From positions 682,001 through 746,000 of the forward strand of contig NZ_VIWT01000001.1 in the NCBI RefSeq assembly GCF_007829815.1: DNA of 64,000 bases. Reading direction: 5' to 3'. Made by a program: the position numbers and the translations under genes. This DNA comes from Kitasatospora viridis. Lineage in GTDB: Bacteria > Actinomycetota > Actinomycetes > Streptomycetales > Streptomycetaceae. This document shows, piece by piece, positions 7,901 through 16,344 of the stretch. Under the pieces are notes generated by a model that saw only the letters and a list, made by a program, of their open reading frames with translations, had not been told where the DNA came from and ran no database searches. The first letter of the stretch is position 1, and every line of letters starts with the position of its first letter.

Positions 7901-9856
7901 AACCAGCTCAGGCAGTTCGGCGGCTCGTAGCACCTGGTCACCGAAGGTCAGGGCCGCAGCCTCCCGCGCAGCCGACTCGGCCACCAGCGCCTGCCGAAGT
8001 TCCGTCGTAGCCCGGGCCACCTCCCGGCACCGCGCCGGGGTCAGCCAGGCGGCCGGCGGCCGGTGCGGCGCGGCCGTCAGATCGGCGAGCTCCAGCAGCT
8101 CGAACGCCGAGTCCGGAGTCGTCGGATCAGAGATGCCGAAAAGACCGGCCAGCTGACCGAGAAGTACGGTGCAGTCATCAGCGAGAACGGTGTCGGCCGA
8201 CGTCGGCCGACCGGGCAGACCCGCGCGAACTGTCCGTACGTACTGCAGCACCGCGTCCGTCGTGGCAGGCTCGACCCGGAAGCCGGCGAACGGACGCCGT
8301 TCGACTGCAGTGCGCAGCCCGGCAAGCGCGTCGACTGCCTGCTCCGCGACTGTCAGCCCACTGTCGCCCGAGAGTCCGCGCCAGACGAACGCCTCTCCTT
8401 CACACACGGGGCGCCACGCACGGCTGATGTTCCTGCCAGCGTCGACAAGTTCCCGTAGCTGCCCCGCTGCGAGCGCCCGGATCGCCGGAGTGTTCCGACG
8501 GCTGTCGAGCAGCACGGCGGGGGTCTCGGCCTGGTCGAGCAGGGCCAGCCGACCGAGGACGTCGTGAAGACTGCGGCCGAGCGGTTCACGCACCTGGTTC
8601 ATCGCTGCGGCGTAGGCGGAGAGCTCCTCACGCAGTCGGCGCGCCCGGTCGAGCTCGTGCTCGGCCGCACCCGTCACCCTCGCCTCCGTGGTGAGCACCC
8701 TCGCCAGTTCCGTCGCGACCGCCCGCTTGGTGGTGTCACCACTGTGCAGGGCGAGCACGAAGTCGTTCAGCCCGACATCTCGCAACCGGTTGCGGACGAC
8801 GTCCAACGCTGCGGCCTTCTCACTGACGAACAACACGCTGCGCCCGTCCTGGATGAGCGCGGCGATCATGTTGGCAATGGTCTGGCTCTTTCCGGTGCCG
8901 GGCGGCCCGCTCATCACGAACGAGCGGCGGTCCAGCGCCGCCGCCACGCACTGGCGCTGCGAGGCATCGGCGTCAAGCACCAGCGGAGTGCGCTCGGGTA
9001 GTTGGAGCTCGTCGATGCGTTCCGTGTCCGGCGGCTCGAAGTCGATCAGATCGGCCGGCAGCCCGGACTCGGGCCCGAGGCCCACCGCCCGCACCAGCGG
9101 GTGCGCCAGGATCCGCCGCTCGTTCTGGAGCAGGTCCTGGTACATGGACTCCTTGTACGAGGCGAACAAGCCGAGCACGACCCGCTCCGCGACCGACCAC
9201 CCGTCGCGGCTCGCGGCCACCGCCCGCGCTGCGGCCAGAACAGTCCCTAGGTCCGAGGCTTCTGCGCCGGTCACCCGGGTCCAGTCGACGCCGAGCCTTT
9301 CGAGCTTCACCGCCAGCGCGGGGTTGTGGATCCACTCCTGATCCGTTTTCAGGTGCAGCCGGGTGCGCCCCCCGGCATCGCGCCGCAGTTCGACCGGAAC
9401 CAGAAGCAGTGGCGCCGAACTGCTCTGCTGCGCTCCGTCCTCGCGCCAGTCCAGTATTCCCACGCCCAGCCACAGCACCCAGAGGCCGTAGTCGTTGAAC
9501 ATCTGCCGCGACTTGCCACTCAGTGCGACCAGCGCGGAGTCCAGCGCCGCCTGAGTGGGTTTCTGGGTGACGAGTTCACGCGCCTCTGACGGCAGCGCCC
9601 CGAGCAAGGCCGGCTGGTCCTGCGCCGTAACAGCCGCGAACTCGAACCCCTTGGCGAGCCCGCGCAGGACCGTGGCCGCGACGGGTGAGGTCAACTCCAG
9701 GCTGGCCGTCTTGGTGTGCCGGAAGTTCAGCAGTCGATTGCGCCCGCCCATGTCGAGCAAAGAGTTGCGCCACCCGCTGAGCACCACCTTCAAGCGGTCA
9801 AGACCAGGATCATCGGCTCCGGAACGGGCGGGGCTGGACATCGGCCACTCACGCAT
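4979..9856 (-). CDS. DUF4011 / SF1 helicase / PD-(D/E)XK nuclease / DUF3320 giant protein
   Basis: A 1625-residue multidomain protein predicted to move along and cut nucleic acid. The N-terminal DUF4011 region includes NSLLDMGGRNRLLNF. The split SF1 helicase has Walker A GPPGTGKSQT (Lys323), FDEASQ (about residue 1000), GDAKQLPPTSFF, WHYRSRH and NVAVTRAR. Next comes a Vsr/DUF559-like nuclease with Asp1324 and E1341-C-D, then a DUF3320-like C-terminus. Start 9856 is chosen because GGAGG lies 11 bases upstream; starts at 9841 and 9937 are also open. Relatives sit in antiphage defence islands. The motor and nuclease motifs look intact. Confidence 0.85.
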   Translation of the reverse strand: MREWPMSSPARSGADDPGLDRLKVVLSGWRNSLLDMGGRNRLLNFRHTKTASLELTSPVAATVLRGLAKGFEFAAVTAQDQPALLGALPSEARELVTQKPTQAALDSALVALSGKSRQMFNDYGLWVLWLGVGILDWREDGAQQSSSAPLLLVPVELRRDAGGRTRLHLKTDQEWIHNPALAVKLERLGVDWTRVTGAEASDLGTVLAAARAVAASRDGWSVAERVVLGLFASYKESMYQDLLQNERRILAHPLVRAVGLGPESGLPADLIDFEPPDTERIDELQLPERTPLVLDADASQRQCVAAALDRRSFVMSGPPGTGKSQTIANMIAALIQDGRSVLFVSEKAAALDVVRNRLRDVGLNDFVLALHSGDTTKRAVATELARVLTTEARVTGAAEHELDRARRLREELSAYAAAMNQVREPLGRSLHDVLGRLALLDQAETPAVLLDSRRNTPAIRALAAGQLRELVDAGRNISRAWRPVCEGEAFVWRGLSGDSGLTVAEQAVDALAGLRTAVERRPFAGFRVEPATTDAVLQYVRTVRAGLPGRPTSADTVLADDCTVLLGQLAGLFGISDPTTPDSAFELLELADLTAAPHRPPAAWLTPARCREVARATTELRQALVAESAAREAAALTFGDQVLRAAELPELVRRFTEEYQGWQWPLKKQLKSDRKAAAALTHRGTWEKQLGGRLTDALSWQVAAAEVVRLADQHAELLGSYTPRNEAGLASLEEALETTLRIVELTDENTDRRALAALLADGAEPGEAVALLADGARTALAHWCDATEHRARLWTESAEVLRRLFEAPRDAQLRIELSTSLDRARTLLGELTADPQGPQEWRAYQDAMAVLVQHGAEQLVIRAAERGVAAGQLPEVLEQAVLKAWADDVLATDARLRTTRSADLDSRVSDFQEADRRLVAAAAGAVVEACNRRRPRSLVGGAAAVIVRQAELKTRHMPVRDLLGRTRDVVRSIKPCFMMSPLTVSQFLPADYEFDVVIFDEASQVRPGDAINCIYRGRAVVVAGDAKQLPPTSFFDSSVEDEGEEYSEELPDSFESLLDACKAGTMRELPLRWHYRSRHENLIAFSNHSFYRNSMVTFPGALDEGNDVGVAFLRADGVYDRGGRRDNRIEARFVADRVIHHFDTRPRRSLGVVALSQAQATAIEEEVQQARLRRPDLDRCFSEDRLDGFFVKNLESVQGDERDVMIMSVGYGPDQQGKVGLNFGPINRDGGWRRLNVAVTRARYRMEVIASFHGGSLADSANKSLQHLKRYLEYAQDGPAVLARDLVQEDAEPDSPFEESVLNVLRDWGYQVQPQVGVAGYRIDLGVRYPELPGAYALGIECDGAMYHSSKAARDRDRLREQVLTGLGWRLHRIWGTDWYRGRTEAEARLREAVQQATERGPLGTTFSARPVEDEPNGDRPTGSAVELADVPAEPGRVPVAAPERLWSATYQVYRGSVSVPYELHTPEARPALEGLLRAIVELEGPIHDELLVQRVREVWGVGRAGTRIRDNIDVVLGRLSRSGWILREEHFSTVRGSGESKARHPDGDAARKCDQIAPEERRLALRELVVECPGMSEDEVIRQACEFFGWRRVTRDTRASLESDLAALYQAGVLDHTGGVVRAL

Positions 9857-10447
9857 GTGCGCAACTACCTCCACGTGCGGTACGCATCCCACCGGTGCGA
9901 CCCCGCACGGCGGTCCTGCTTCCCAAGATCTCCACATGTCTTATCAGGTCTGACCACGCCGCTTTGCCCGAACGGCCAAGCTGTCGGGCTTTCGAGACCG
10001 GTTTTGGTCAGCGCTCGCCCACAGGAGGCTCGGCTCGCCCCTCGGACTGCGCCGGACTCCGAACCGCTGCGACGGACGGTCTGCAACCCGACCTACAGGA
10101 CACAGACCACTCTCGCCTCATGATCGAACACGGACGGTAGACATCTGCGCGATTCGTATGCAGAATCCTCCTCGCACCATCCGCACCTGAAGCATCCAGG
10201 CGCATCAACGATCCGGGCCGATGCGGCCGCGGGCACCGACTGGGCTCATCACTGGAGAGGGCATGCACCTGTCAGGGCGAGGAGGGGTCACATGGGGAGG
10301 TACGACGGACTGCTGCCCTCGCCGCGCCAGCCCGATGGGCTTGAGACCAGCGATCTCCTCAGCCCCCGCACTGCAAGGACCCGGCTGGTCCCGGCAGAGC
10401 CGACGGGCGTCCTCCGCACCAACCGCACCACCTGATGAAGGATCCGC
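9857..10447. other. Divergent intergenic region, 591 bp, no gene seen
   Basis: This lies between the divergent helicase and the 10448 gene and presumably holds both promoters. Base composition is less G+C-rich than the neighbouring genes. The longer open frames lack codon bias or a ribosome site. No repeat, hairpin or tRNA stands out. Confidence 0.5.
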
Positions 10448-10987
10448 ATGACCATCACCGCCAACACCTCCTACGATCCGACCAGCCACATCCTCGTCGT
10501 CAACGCCCGCGAGCCACTGCTCTGGATCCTGCAGGAGCAGCGCACTGCCTTCACGGAGAACCCCCACCGACCGCACCCGTTGCCCAAGCGTGGAGACGAG
10601 TTGTTCCTCTACGCCACGGGGACCGCACTCGGTTCACGAAAGGAGGCCGGGAGGCTGATCGGTAACGCAACCGCCGTCGGTGACGTGATCAACCTCGCCG
10701 ACCCGGTCCAGTTCGACGGAACGGCCTACAGCCAGGGTCTCGATCTGCGCATCCACGGAGTGGCTCCGCGTGCCAAGGGCGTGATCATGGCAGGCTTGAA
10801 GGACCATCTGGAGATCATCTCCAACAAGGTCAACTGGGGACCTGCTCTTCGCAGTGCCACCGTCGCGCTCCCCCGACGTGACGCTGACCTGATCCGCCGT
10901 GACCTCCAGCCCCTGTTGGAGTCGCCTGAATCGGTGATCGATCAGTACCGGGCCGGGCAGGAAGCCCTCGAACTGCCGGTGGTCTGA
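10448..10987 (+). CDS. Unknown protein, possible PUA/EVE-like fold
   Basis: A 179-residue soluble protein without signal peptide or membrane segment. I do not recognise a family with certainty. A central stretch (RGDELFLYATG, then GRLIGNATAVGDV) has the spacing of a small beta-barrel of the PUA/EVE kind, which bind RNA or modified bases, but this is only a resemblance. ATG 10448 is preceded by GAAGGA at 10437-10442. It is transcribed divergently from the helicase-nuclease gene and could be its accessory or simply a neighbour. Confidence 0.65.
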   Translation: MTITANTSYDPTSHILVVNAREPLLWILQEQRTAFTENPHRPHPLPKRGDELFLYATGTALGSRKEAGRLIGNATAVGDVINLADPVQFDGTAYSQGLDLRIHGVAPRAKGVIMAGLKDHLEIISNKVNWGPALRSATVALPRRDADLIRRDLQPLLESPESVIDQYRAGQEALELPVV

Positions 10988-11028
10988 CACCGGGGGCTAG
11001 GCATGACCCGATCGATCGCCGGTTGCCG

Positions 11029-12291
11029 TCAGCCGCCGTAGCGCAGGCGCAGTTGGCGCTCCGCCAGGTCGGGGCGGGGGTCGTGGCCGAAGTAGCGGTC
11101 GAGGAGGAGTTCCAGGGTCGCGGTCTCGGCCTCGTCGGTGCCGCGGCGGTAGGCGCCGCGGTCGGACTCCACCAGGGCGGTCCGCGGGCCGGTCGGGGTG
11201 ACCAGGGCCTCGAAGATCCGGGCGCCGTCGGCCCGGGCGACGGTCAGCTGGTCGCCGTCCAGGGCCAGGCACCACTTCGCGTCCCGGGCGCCGTGCTGGA
11301 CGCGCTGCCACTGGCCCGGTGTCCAGCGCACCGGCGGCACCGGGAGGTCGCGGGCGCGCACGAAGGGGCGGGCCCCGGTCGGGCTGGCGGTCTGCGGCGC
11401 CAGCCAGGCCGGCAGCGGCTCGACCGCAGCCGCCCAGTCGGCCGGGATCGCCGTCCGCGCGCCGAGGATGCCGCCGACGATGGCGCAGGTGGTGTCCACG
11501 TCGCCGCCGGCCGAGGCGGTCGCCCACAGCGCGCCCGCGAAGTCGTCCGGGTGCCGCGCGGCGCACCAGAGGGCGAACGGCACCGTGTCCACCGCGCTCA
11601 CCAGCCGGCCGTTGCCCAGGCGGTGGGCGGCGAGTTCGACGTGCGGCTGGTCGAGCAGGTCCAGTGCCTCGCGCACCCCGTCGCGCACCTTGCTCTGCGG
11701 GGTGAAGTCGATGACCCGCCGCAGGAACTGATGGTAAGTCAGGCCTGTCGCCCCGGCGGCCAGGGCGACCGCCACCGCGCCGGCCACCGCCTCGGGGTGG
11801 GTGTGCGTCACCTCCGCCGAGCGGGTCGCCTGCCAGGCCGCCTCGGCCGGGTCGACCGCGAACCAGGCGCCCAGCGGTGCGACCCGCATCGCCGCGCCGT
11901 TGCCCCAGGAGCCCTGACCGTCGAAGAGCCCGGCGGCCAGGTCGCGCCAGGAGCCGCCCTCGCGGACCCGGCGCAGCAGCCCGTTCATCGCCCCGCCGTA
12001 GCCCCGGTCGAAGTCGTGCCGCAGGGCGAACGAGCGGGCGAGCGCGTCCTGGCGCACCGTGCCGTGCTCGCGCAGCACGGAGAGCACGGAGCAGGCCATC
12101 TCGGTGTCGTCGGTCCACGGCAACGGCCCGGCCGGCAGCCGGTTGTCACGGAGCGTGGGGAGGTTCTCGGGGACGAAGAACTGGGCGCCGAAGGCGTCGC
12201 CGACGGCGAGCCCGAGCAGCGAGTCGCGGGCGGCGCGGCGGTGGCCGAAGGAGGGGTCCGGGAAGTCGGTGGGGGTGGGATGGTCGATCAT
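11029..12291 (-). CDS. ADP-ribosylglycohydrolase family protein
   Basis: A 420-residue protein of the ARH/DraG family, which removes ADP-ribose from proteins or small molecules with a two-magnesium centre. The N-terminal LLGLAVGDAFGA, the metal ligands in WTDDTEM, NGAAMRVAPLG, and the second metal motif GGDVDTTCAIVGGILGA are all present. The extra 120 C-terminal residues form a separate domain of unknown role. It starts 16 bp after the CopC-CopD gene on the same strand, so the two are probably co-transcribed. The substrate is not evident. Confidence 0.88.
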   Translation of the reverse strand: MIDHPTPTDFPDPSFGHRRAARDSLLGLAVGDAFGAQFFVPENLPTLRDNRLPAGPLPWTDDTEMACSVLSVLREHGTVRQDALARSFALRHDFDRGYGGAMNGLLRRVREGGSWRDLAAGLFDGQGSWGNGAAMRVAPLGAWFAVDPAEAAWQATRSAEVTHTHPEAVAGAVAVALAAGATGLTYHQFLRRVIDFTPQSKVRDGVREALDLLDQPHVELAAHRLGNGRLVSAVDTVPFALWCAARHPDDFAGALWATASAGGDVDTTCAIVGGILGARTAIPADWAAAVEPLPAWLAPQTASPTGARPFVRARDLPVPPVRWTPGQWQRVQHGARDAKWCLALDGDQLTVARADGARIFEALVTPTGPRTALVESDRGAYRRGTDEAETATLELLLDRYFGHDPRPDLAERQLRLRYGG

Positions 12292-12307
12292 CGGCCCCCA
12301 TCGTAGG

Positions 12308-13627
12308 TCAACGACCCACCGTTGCGGCAGGGGTGGCCTCGGGGCCGCCGACGGTGCCGCCGGACGGGCGGGCGGGGGCGGTGGCGAGCAGCAGCACGGT
12401 GAGGACCAGGATCAGGGTGACGCCGCCGAGTTCGACGAGCAGGGCGCGCCCTGGCGTGCTCGCGCGGGCGGCGAGCCGGCGGCGGGTCAGGGCGGCGGCC
12501 GCGAGGACGACGGCCAGCACGCACGCCTTGGCGAGCAGCAGTCGGCCGTAGGCGGTGCCGGTCAGGGCAGCGGGGCCGCTGACCTCGCGGACGGCCTGGT
12601 AGCCGCCGGTGACGGCGAGCAGGGCCACCGCGCCGAGCGCCAGCCGGGAGAACCGCCCGGCGATCGCCGGGAGTTCCACGCCGCGCGCGGCCAGTGCGAC
12701 GAGGGTGAGGAGTCCGCCCGCCCAGACCGCCATCGCCGCCACGTGCACGGTGGTGACCGCCAGGGCCAGCGGCACCAGCGAACCGTCGGCGGCGTGGCTG
12801 GTCTGCGCCCAGGTGAGCGCGAGCAGCAGGGTGAGCAGTGCGGCGCTCACCGTGCCGACCGGACCGCGGCGCAGCACCACCGCGCCGACGGCCGCGATCA
12901 GCGCGAGCAGCAGGATCCGGGCCACCAGCATCTGCCCTTGGTGGCTGGCGAGCGTCGCGGAGAGCAGCGACCGGTCCGCGAGGTGGGCGAGCGACTCCCC
13001 CTGGGTGGCGGGGCCGTACGCGAAGAGCTGGAGCACCGTGCCGGCGAGCAGCGCCGACCAGCCCGCGGAGAGCGGCCAGCGCAGGTCCGCCGCCCCCGGC
13101 GGGGCGTCAACCGGCAGGCAGCACAGCCGGATCGCCGCGCAGCCGACCAGGCTCGCCAGGCCGGCCAGGCCGAGCCAGACCGCCAGGTCCTGCACCGCGT
13201 CGGTGAGCCGGTCCTCGCCGGCCCCGCCGAGGGCGGCGTTGCGGCTGGGCGCGCCGACCGAGAAGACCACCGCGCCGGCGGTGGTGTGCCCGTCGTCCAC
13301 CGCGCTGACCCGCCAGTCGATCACGTAGGTGCCCTGCGGTCCGCCCGGGGCGAGCGGCACGGTGAGCGTGGTCCCGGCGGCCAGCGGCGGGCCGGCGTCC
13401 ACCCGGCGGCCGTCCGGGGCGATCACCCGGATCGAGCTCAGGCGGAGCGTGACCGGCTCGCTGAACTCCATCCGCACCTGGCGGGGTTCGTCGGCGAGCA
13501 CGGCGCCGTCCGAGGGCGTGGCGGTGACCAGCCCGGCGTGCGCGGCGGCCGGGCCGGCGGTGCCGAGCAGCGCGACGACGGCGAGCAGGGCGGCCAGCAG
13601 CAGGCGGCGCAAGGTGGTCAGTGGCAT
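12308..13627 (-). CDS. CopC-CopD fusion, copper uptake/resistance membrane protein
   Basis: A 439-residue protein with a signal peptide ending at AAAHAGLV. The mature N-terminal histidine is the expected copper ligand of the CopC domain (about residues 30-125, including SEPVTL and the DGHTTAGAVVF segment). About eight membrane segments of CopD follow (residues 145-420). Fusions of this kind are common in actinobacteria and handle periplasmic-side copper. Its start overlaps the end of the lipoprotein gene by 10 bp, which suggests translational coupling. The ADP-ribosylglycohydrolase gene follows directly. Confidence 0.85.
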   Translation of the reverse strand: MPLTTLRRLLLAALLAVVALLGTAGPAAAHAGLVTATPSDGAVLADEPRQVRMEFSEPVTLRLSSIRVIAPDGRRVDAGPPLAAGTTLTVPLAPGGPQGTYVIDWRVSAVDDGHTTAGAVVFSVGAPSRNAALGGAGEDRLTDAVQDLAVWLGLAGLASLVGCAAIRLCCLPVDAPPGAADLRWPLSAGWSALLAGTVLQLFAYGPATQGESLAHLADRSLLSATLASHQGQMLVARILLLALIAAVGAVVLRRGPVGTVSAALLTLLLALTWAQTSHAADGSLVPLALAVTTVHVAAMAVWAGGLLTLVALAARGVELPAIAGRFSRLALGAVALLAVTGGYQAVREVSGPAALTGTAYGRLLLAKACVLAVVLAAAALTRRRLAARASTPGRALLVELGGVTLILVLTVLLLATAPARPSGGTVGGPEATPAATVGR

Positions 13628-14109
13628 GCTGCGGCGGCCCGCCTCTGTGCGACAACCTGGTCGACGCCCTTCCGGTAGTCCGCGAGTGACGCCGCGTCAG
13701 GTGCGAAGTGCCAGGACCCCCGGGTGAACTCCAGGGTGTTGCTGCCGTTCTCGGCGCCGTGCTGCCAGTCCACCCGGACGGTGCCCCGGCCCAGCTCGGT
13801 GCTCTTCCCGATCACGTACGGCACGCCGAGGGCCGGCCGGCACTCGGTGTTCAGCTTCACGAAGTCGGCCTGGCTGATCGCCTGTTGGCCGCTGTCGTCC
13901 CAGAGCGCCCAGGCCTGGGCCCAGCCGCCCCCGGCGAGCAGCCCGAACTCCTGCCGGGCCACCGACTCCGCCTGGAAGATCTGCGGCTGCGGCGGCGGAG
14001 CGGGCGAACCGGGCGGGCCGGGGCTGACGGCCGCCGCGGAGCAGCCCGCGGCGGCGAGTGCGGCCAGTCCCAGTGCGAGCGGTGTCGTTCCCCAACGACG
14101 TGTCACCAT
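13618..14109 (-). CDS. Secreted lipoprotein of unknown function
   Basis: A 163-residue protein starting at ATG 14109, with GAAGGA just upstream. The signal peptide ends in a lipobox (LAAAGCSAA), followed by a proline-rich linker and a small globular domain with a WxxG-type core (RVDWQHGAENGS). The frame runs open far upstream, but that part is the shadow of the next gene. It overlaps the CopC-CopD start by 10 bp, so it may be a copper-related or stress lipoprotein. No family is recognised. Confidence 0.75.
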   Translation of the reverse strand: MVTRRWGTTPLALGLAALAAAGCSAAAVSPGPPGSPAPPPQPQIFQAESVARQEFGLLAGGGWAQAWALWDDSGQQAISQADFVKLNTECRPALGVPYVIGKSTELGRGTVRVDWQHGAENGSNTLEFTRGSWHFAPDAASLADYRKGVDQVVAQRRAAAACH

Positions 14110-14147
14110 CGGCTGTCTTCCTTCACGATCGCACGTCGGAACCGGGC

Positions 14148-14184
14148 CCGGAGCGGGGCGGCGCGTGGCGCCACCCCGCTCCGG
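14148..14184 (-). terminator. Terminator hairpin after the secreted protein gene
   Basis: Arms CCGGAGCGGGG (14148-14158) and CCCCGCTCCGG (14174-14184) enclose an inner stem GGCGC/GCGCC, giving a long hairpin with one mismatch. It lies 18 bp after the stop of the 14202-14915 gene. Confidence 0.7.
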
Positions 14185-14201
14185 CACCAGGTGGACCGAC
14201 G

Positions 14202-14915
14202 TCAGTTGGTCAGCCGGTTGGTGCCGTAGTGCTGGATCAGCGCCTGGTTGGCACTGAGGTCGAGGTCGGCGGTGAACTTCAGCGAGTCCCGGATCTGCTC
14301 CAGGGAGATCACCGAGTTGGGGATCCCGCCGAGGCTGTAGGTGAAGGACTGGCCCGGTGAGACCTGACGCTGCGCCAGCGGCACGTCGTGGAAGTCGATC
14401 CGGGCGATGTAGAAGGACGTCCCGTCGCCGCGCGGCACCTCCAGGTAGTCCTGCTGGGGGTGGCCGTACTGCTGGGTGGCGGTGTAGCCGTGGTTGTCCG
14501 AGCCGGACGGCGCACGGAAGATCAGCACGGCGCAGTCGGTGGACAGCACCTCGTTGCTGGTGTTGGTGAAGACGAAGTTCCAGTTGCCGTAGTACTCGTT
14601 GCCGCTGAAGTTGACGGACTCCGAGAGGCCCACGTTGCTGCTGAACTGGGTGGTCACCGGCTCGCTGAGCACCGGGTTGGCGCCGCTCAGCGGGTAGTTG
14701 ACGCCGTTGGCGCAGCGCTCCAGCGGGGCGCTGTACTGCGAGGGCTGGCCGGTGGGGACGGCCTGGGTGAAGGTGGCCGGGCCCGCGCTCACCGGGCTGG
14801 TGCTGTTGGCGTCGGCGCTGGCGGGGCTGCCGCCGGCGAACGCGGCGATGCCGGTGAGCAGGAGCACGGTGCCGAGCGCGGCGCCTAACCCCTTCTTCGC
14901 GGACTGCTTGTGCAT
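14202..14915 (-). CDS. Secreted protein of unknown function
   Basis: A 237-residue exported protein. Residues 1 to about 34 form a Sec signal peptide (KKGLGAALGTVLLLTGIAAFAGG, cut near ASADA; basic start, hydrophobic core). The mature part is rich in Thr, Ser and Asn, has two cysteines (ERCAN and STDCAV) that could pair, and looks all-beta. I recognise no enzymatic motif. Start ATG 14915 is preceded by AAGGGA. Its long upstream region carries a DasR-like site, which hints at control by aminosugar supply. Confidence 0.72.
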   Translation of the reverse strand: MHKQSAKKGLGAALGTVLLLTGIAAFAGGSPASADANSTSPVSAGPATFTQAVPTGQPSQYSAPLERCANGVNYPLSGANPVLSEPVTTQFSSNVGLSESVNFSGNEYYGNWNFVFTNTSNEVLSTDCAVLIFRAPSGSDNHGYTATQQYGHPQQDYLEVPRGDGTSFYIARIDFHDVPLAQRQVSPGQSFTYSLGGIPNSVISLEQIRDSLKFTADLDLSANQALIQHYGTNRLTN

Positions 14916-15150
14916 GGTGGATCGATCCCTTCGGTCGCGAACGAGAGCGAACGACCCACGGCGTGGTGCCACGTACCGAAGGGCGCACCGGGACCGCGGC
15001 AGGTACGGCCACGGCCCGGAACTACCTTGCTGCGCACCGGCTCGGAGCAGTGGGGGAACGCGGAGACGGCGCGACTGGGGACACCCCGCAGAGGGCTCGC
15101 CAGTACGGTGGCACCCACCCGCTGCACGCGTCAAGGGTCTGAACCATTCA

Positions 15151-15174
15151 GGTCTAGTCCATTGGGTCTAGACC
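15151..15174. promoter_or_regulatory. DasR-like (dre) operator with adjacent half-copy
   Basis: The 358-bp gap between the secreted-protein gene and the RNA ligase gene contains GGTCTAGTCC (15151-15160) and the perfect palindrome GGTCTAGACC (15165-15174). The core matches the GntR-family DasR element (TGGTCTAGACCA) and the repeats at Streptomyces chitinase promoters. The site is about 236 bp before ATG 14915. Nothing else is evident in this gap. Confidence 0.5.
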
Positions 15175-15273
15175 TCTCCAGTGGGACGGGCGGCTCACCA
15201 GGGGAACTGCGGCTTTGAGCAACTTCCTTAGCGGTTCCATAAGTTGGCTTGAAGCCCGGTTAACCGAACCCGG

Positions 15274-16344
15274 CTACTCGTACTCGGTGCCGCCCTTGCG
15301 CGTCAGGTAGCCGCCGCCGACCGCCTTGACGATCGCCCGGCCGCCCAGCGCCCAGCTGTACCGCTCGGTCACCGGCCGGACCACCACGCCCTCCCTGACG
15401 TGCAGTTGACGCCCGGAGACGGTCTCGCGGCCCTCGGCCAGCTCCAGCACGCGGGCCGCGTCGAACGGCCCGCGCCACAGCTCGGGCACCAGCGGCAGTT
15501 CACCAGCCAGCAGTTGGGGCGCGTCCAGCCAGCGCAACTGTCCGTCGATCACCGCCGAGACGTCGAAGGCGGCGTACCCGGGCGGCAGGCCGGTGCGGCC
15601 GCTCGCCCCGTACCCGAGGTCCTGCACGCCCTCCCCGAACACCTCGCCGAAGATCCCGATCCGGCTCGCCCCCAGCCGCTCGGCCAGCCGGGCGGCCAAC
15701 TGCGGTATGCCGTGGGCGCGGACCGCGCGCCAGTAGAGGTTGCGCTCGTCCTCCTGGAGCGCGAGGCCCTGCGCCCCGATCCCCTTGGAGGAGACCTGGA
15801 CCGCGCCGGTGTCGGCGTGGAAGGTGAGCAGGCAGCAGCTGCCGTGCAGCTTCTCGGTGACCACCACCGGCTCGCCCGGCTCGAAGACGTCGGGGAAGCG
15901 CTTGAGGTTCTCGATGTCCACCCAGGGCAGCAGGTCGGGCGCCGACTCGACGTCGCCGCTCATCATGGTCGGCACCGGCGGCGCCCACTTGGTGATGCCG
16001 AGGGTCTGCGCGAAGTCCGTGCCCTGCTCGGCCGCCCGGGCCAGGTCGACGCCGGCCAGGGCGCGGGGGCGGCAGACGATGCCCTGCGAGAGCTCGCCGC
16101 GCAGCCGCACCGCCTTGACCCGGTCGGCCTTGCCGCCGGCGAGCCGGCCGGTCAGCCCGAGCTCCTCGATCAGCTCGGCCGGCAGCACCGCCTGCTCGGG
16201 GATGTAGCACGCGAACTCCCCGGTCCGGTACGCCCCCTTGGCGACGACGGCCCGGTAGAGGCCGACCTGGGCCAGCTCCAGCGCGTCCGCGTTCGGGTGC
16301 TCCAGGATGGTCAGGCGTTCGGCGGTCACCCGCAGTGTGGACAT
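15274..16344 (-). CDS. RNA ligase, DRB0094 (Deinococcus Rnl) type
   Basis: A 356-residue ATP-dependent RNA ligase that would seal nicked RNA. The N-terminal 130 residues resemble the OB-like domain of the Deinococcus enzyme (LTILEHPNADALELAQVG). The nucleotidyltransferase domain follows, with motif I EKLHGSC (adenylated Lys165), then IGIFGEVFGEGVQ and EGVVVRP as later motifs and a final IVKAVGG lysine motif. ATG 16344 has GGGAGG upstream. It stands alone. Start sites further upstream lack homology-like sequence. Confidence 0.82.
   Translation of the reverse strand: MSTLRVTAERLTILEHPNADALELAQVGLYRAVVAKGAYRTGEFACYIPEQAVLPAELIEELGLTGRLAGGKADRVKAVRLRGELSQGIVCRPRALAGVDLARAAEQGTDFAQTLGITKWAPPVPTMMSGDVESAPDLLPWVDIENLKRFPDVFEPGEPVVVTEKLHGSCCLLTFHADTGAVQVSSKGIGAQGLALQEDERNLYWRAVRAHGIPQLAARLAERLGASRIGIFGEVFGEGVQDLGYGASGRTGLPPGYAAFDVSAVIDGQLRWLDAPQLLAGELPLVPELWRGPFDAARVLELAEGRETVSGRQLHVREGVVVRPVTERYSWALGGRAIVKAVGGGYLTRKGGTEYE

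Noticed and set aside
9856..9937. 27-residue N-terminal extension of the helicase-nuclease from start 9937.
   Set aside because: It has no ribosome site, while ATG 9856 has GGAGG at a suitable distance. The extension is Cys/Pro/Val-rich and unlike the protein.
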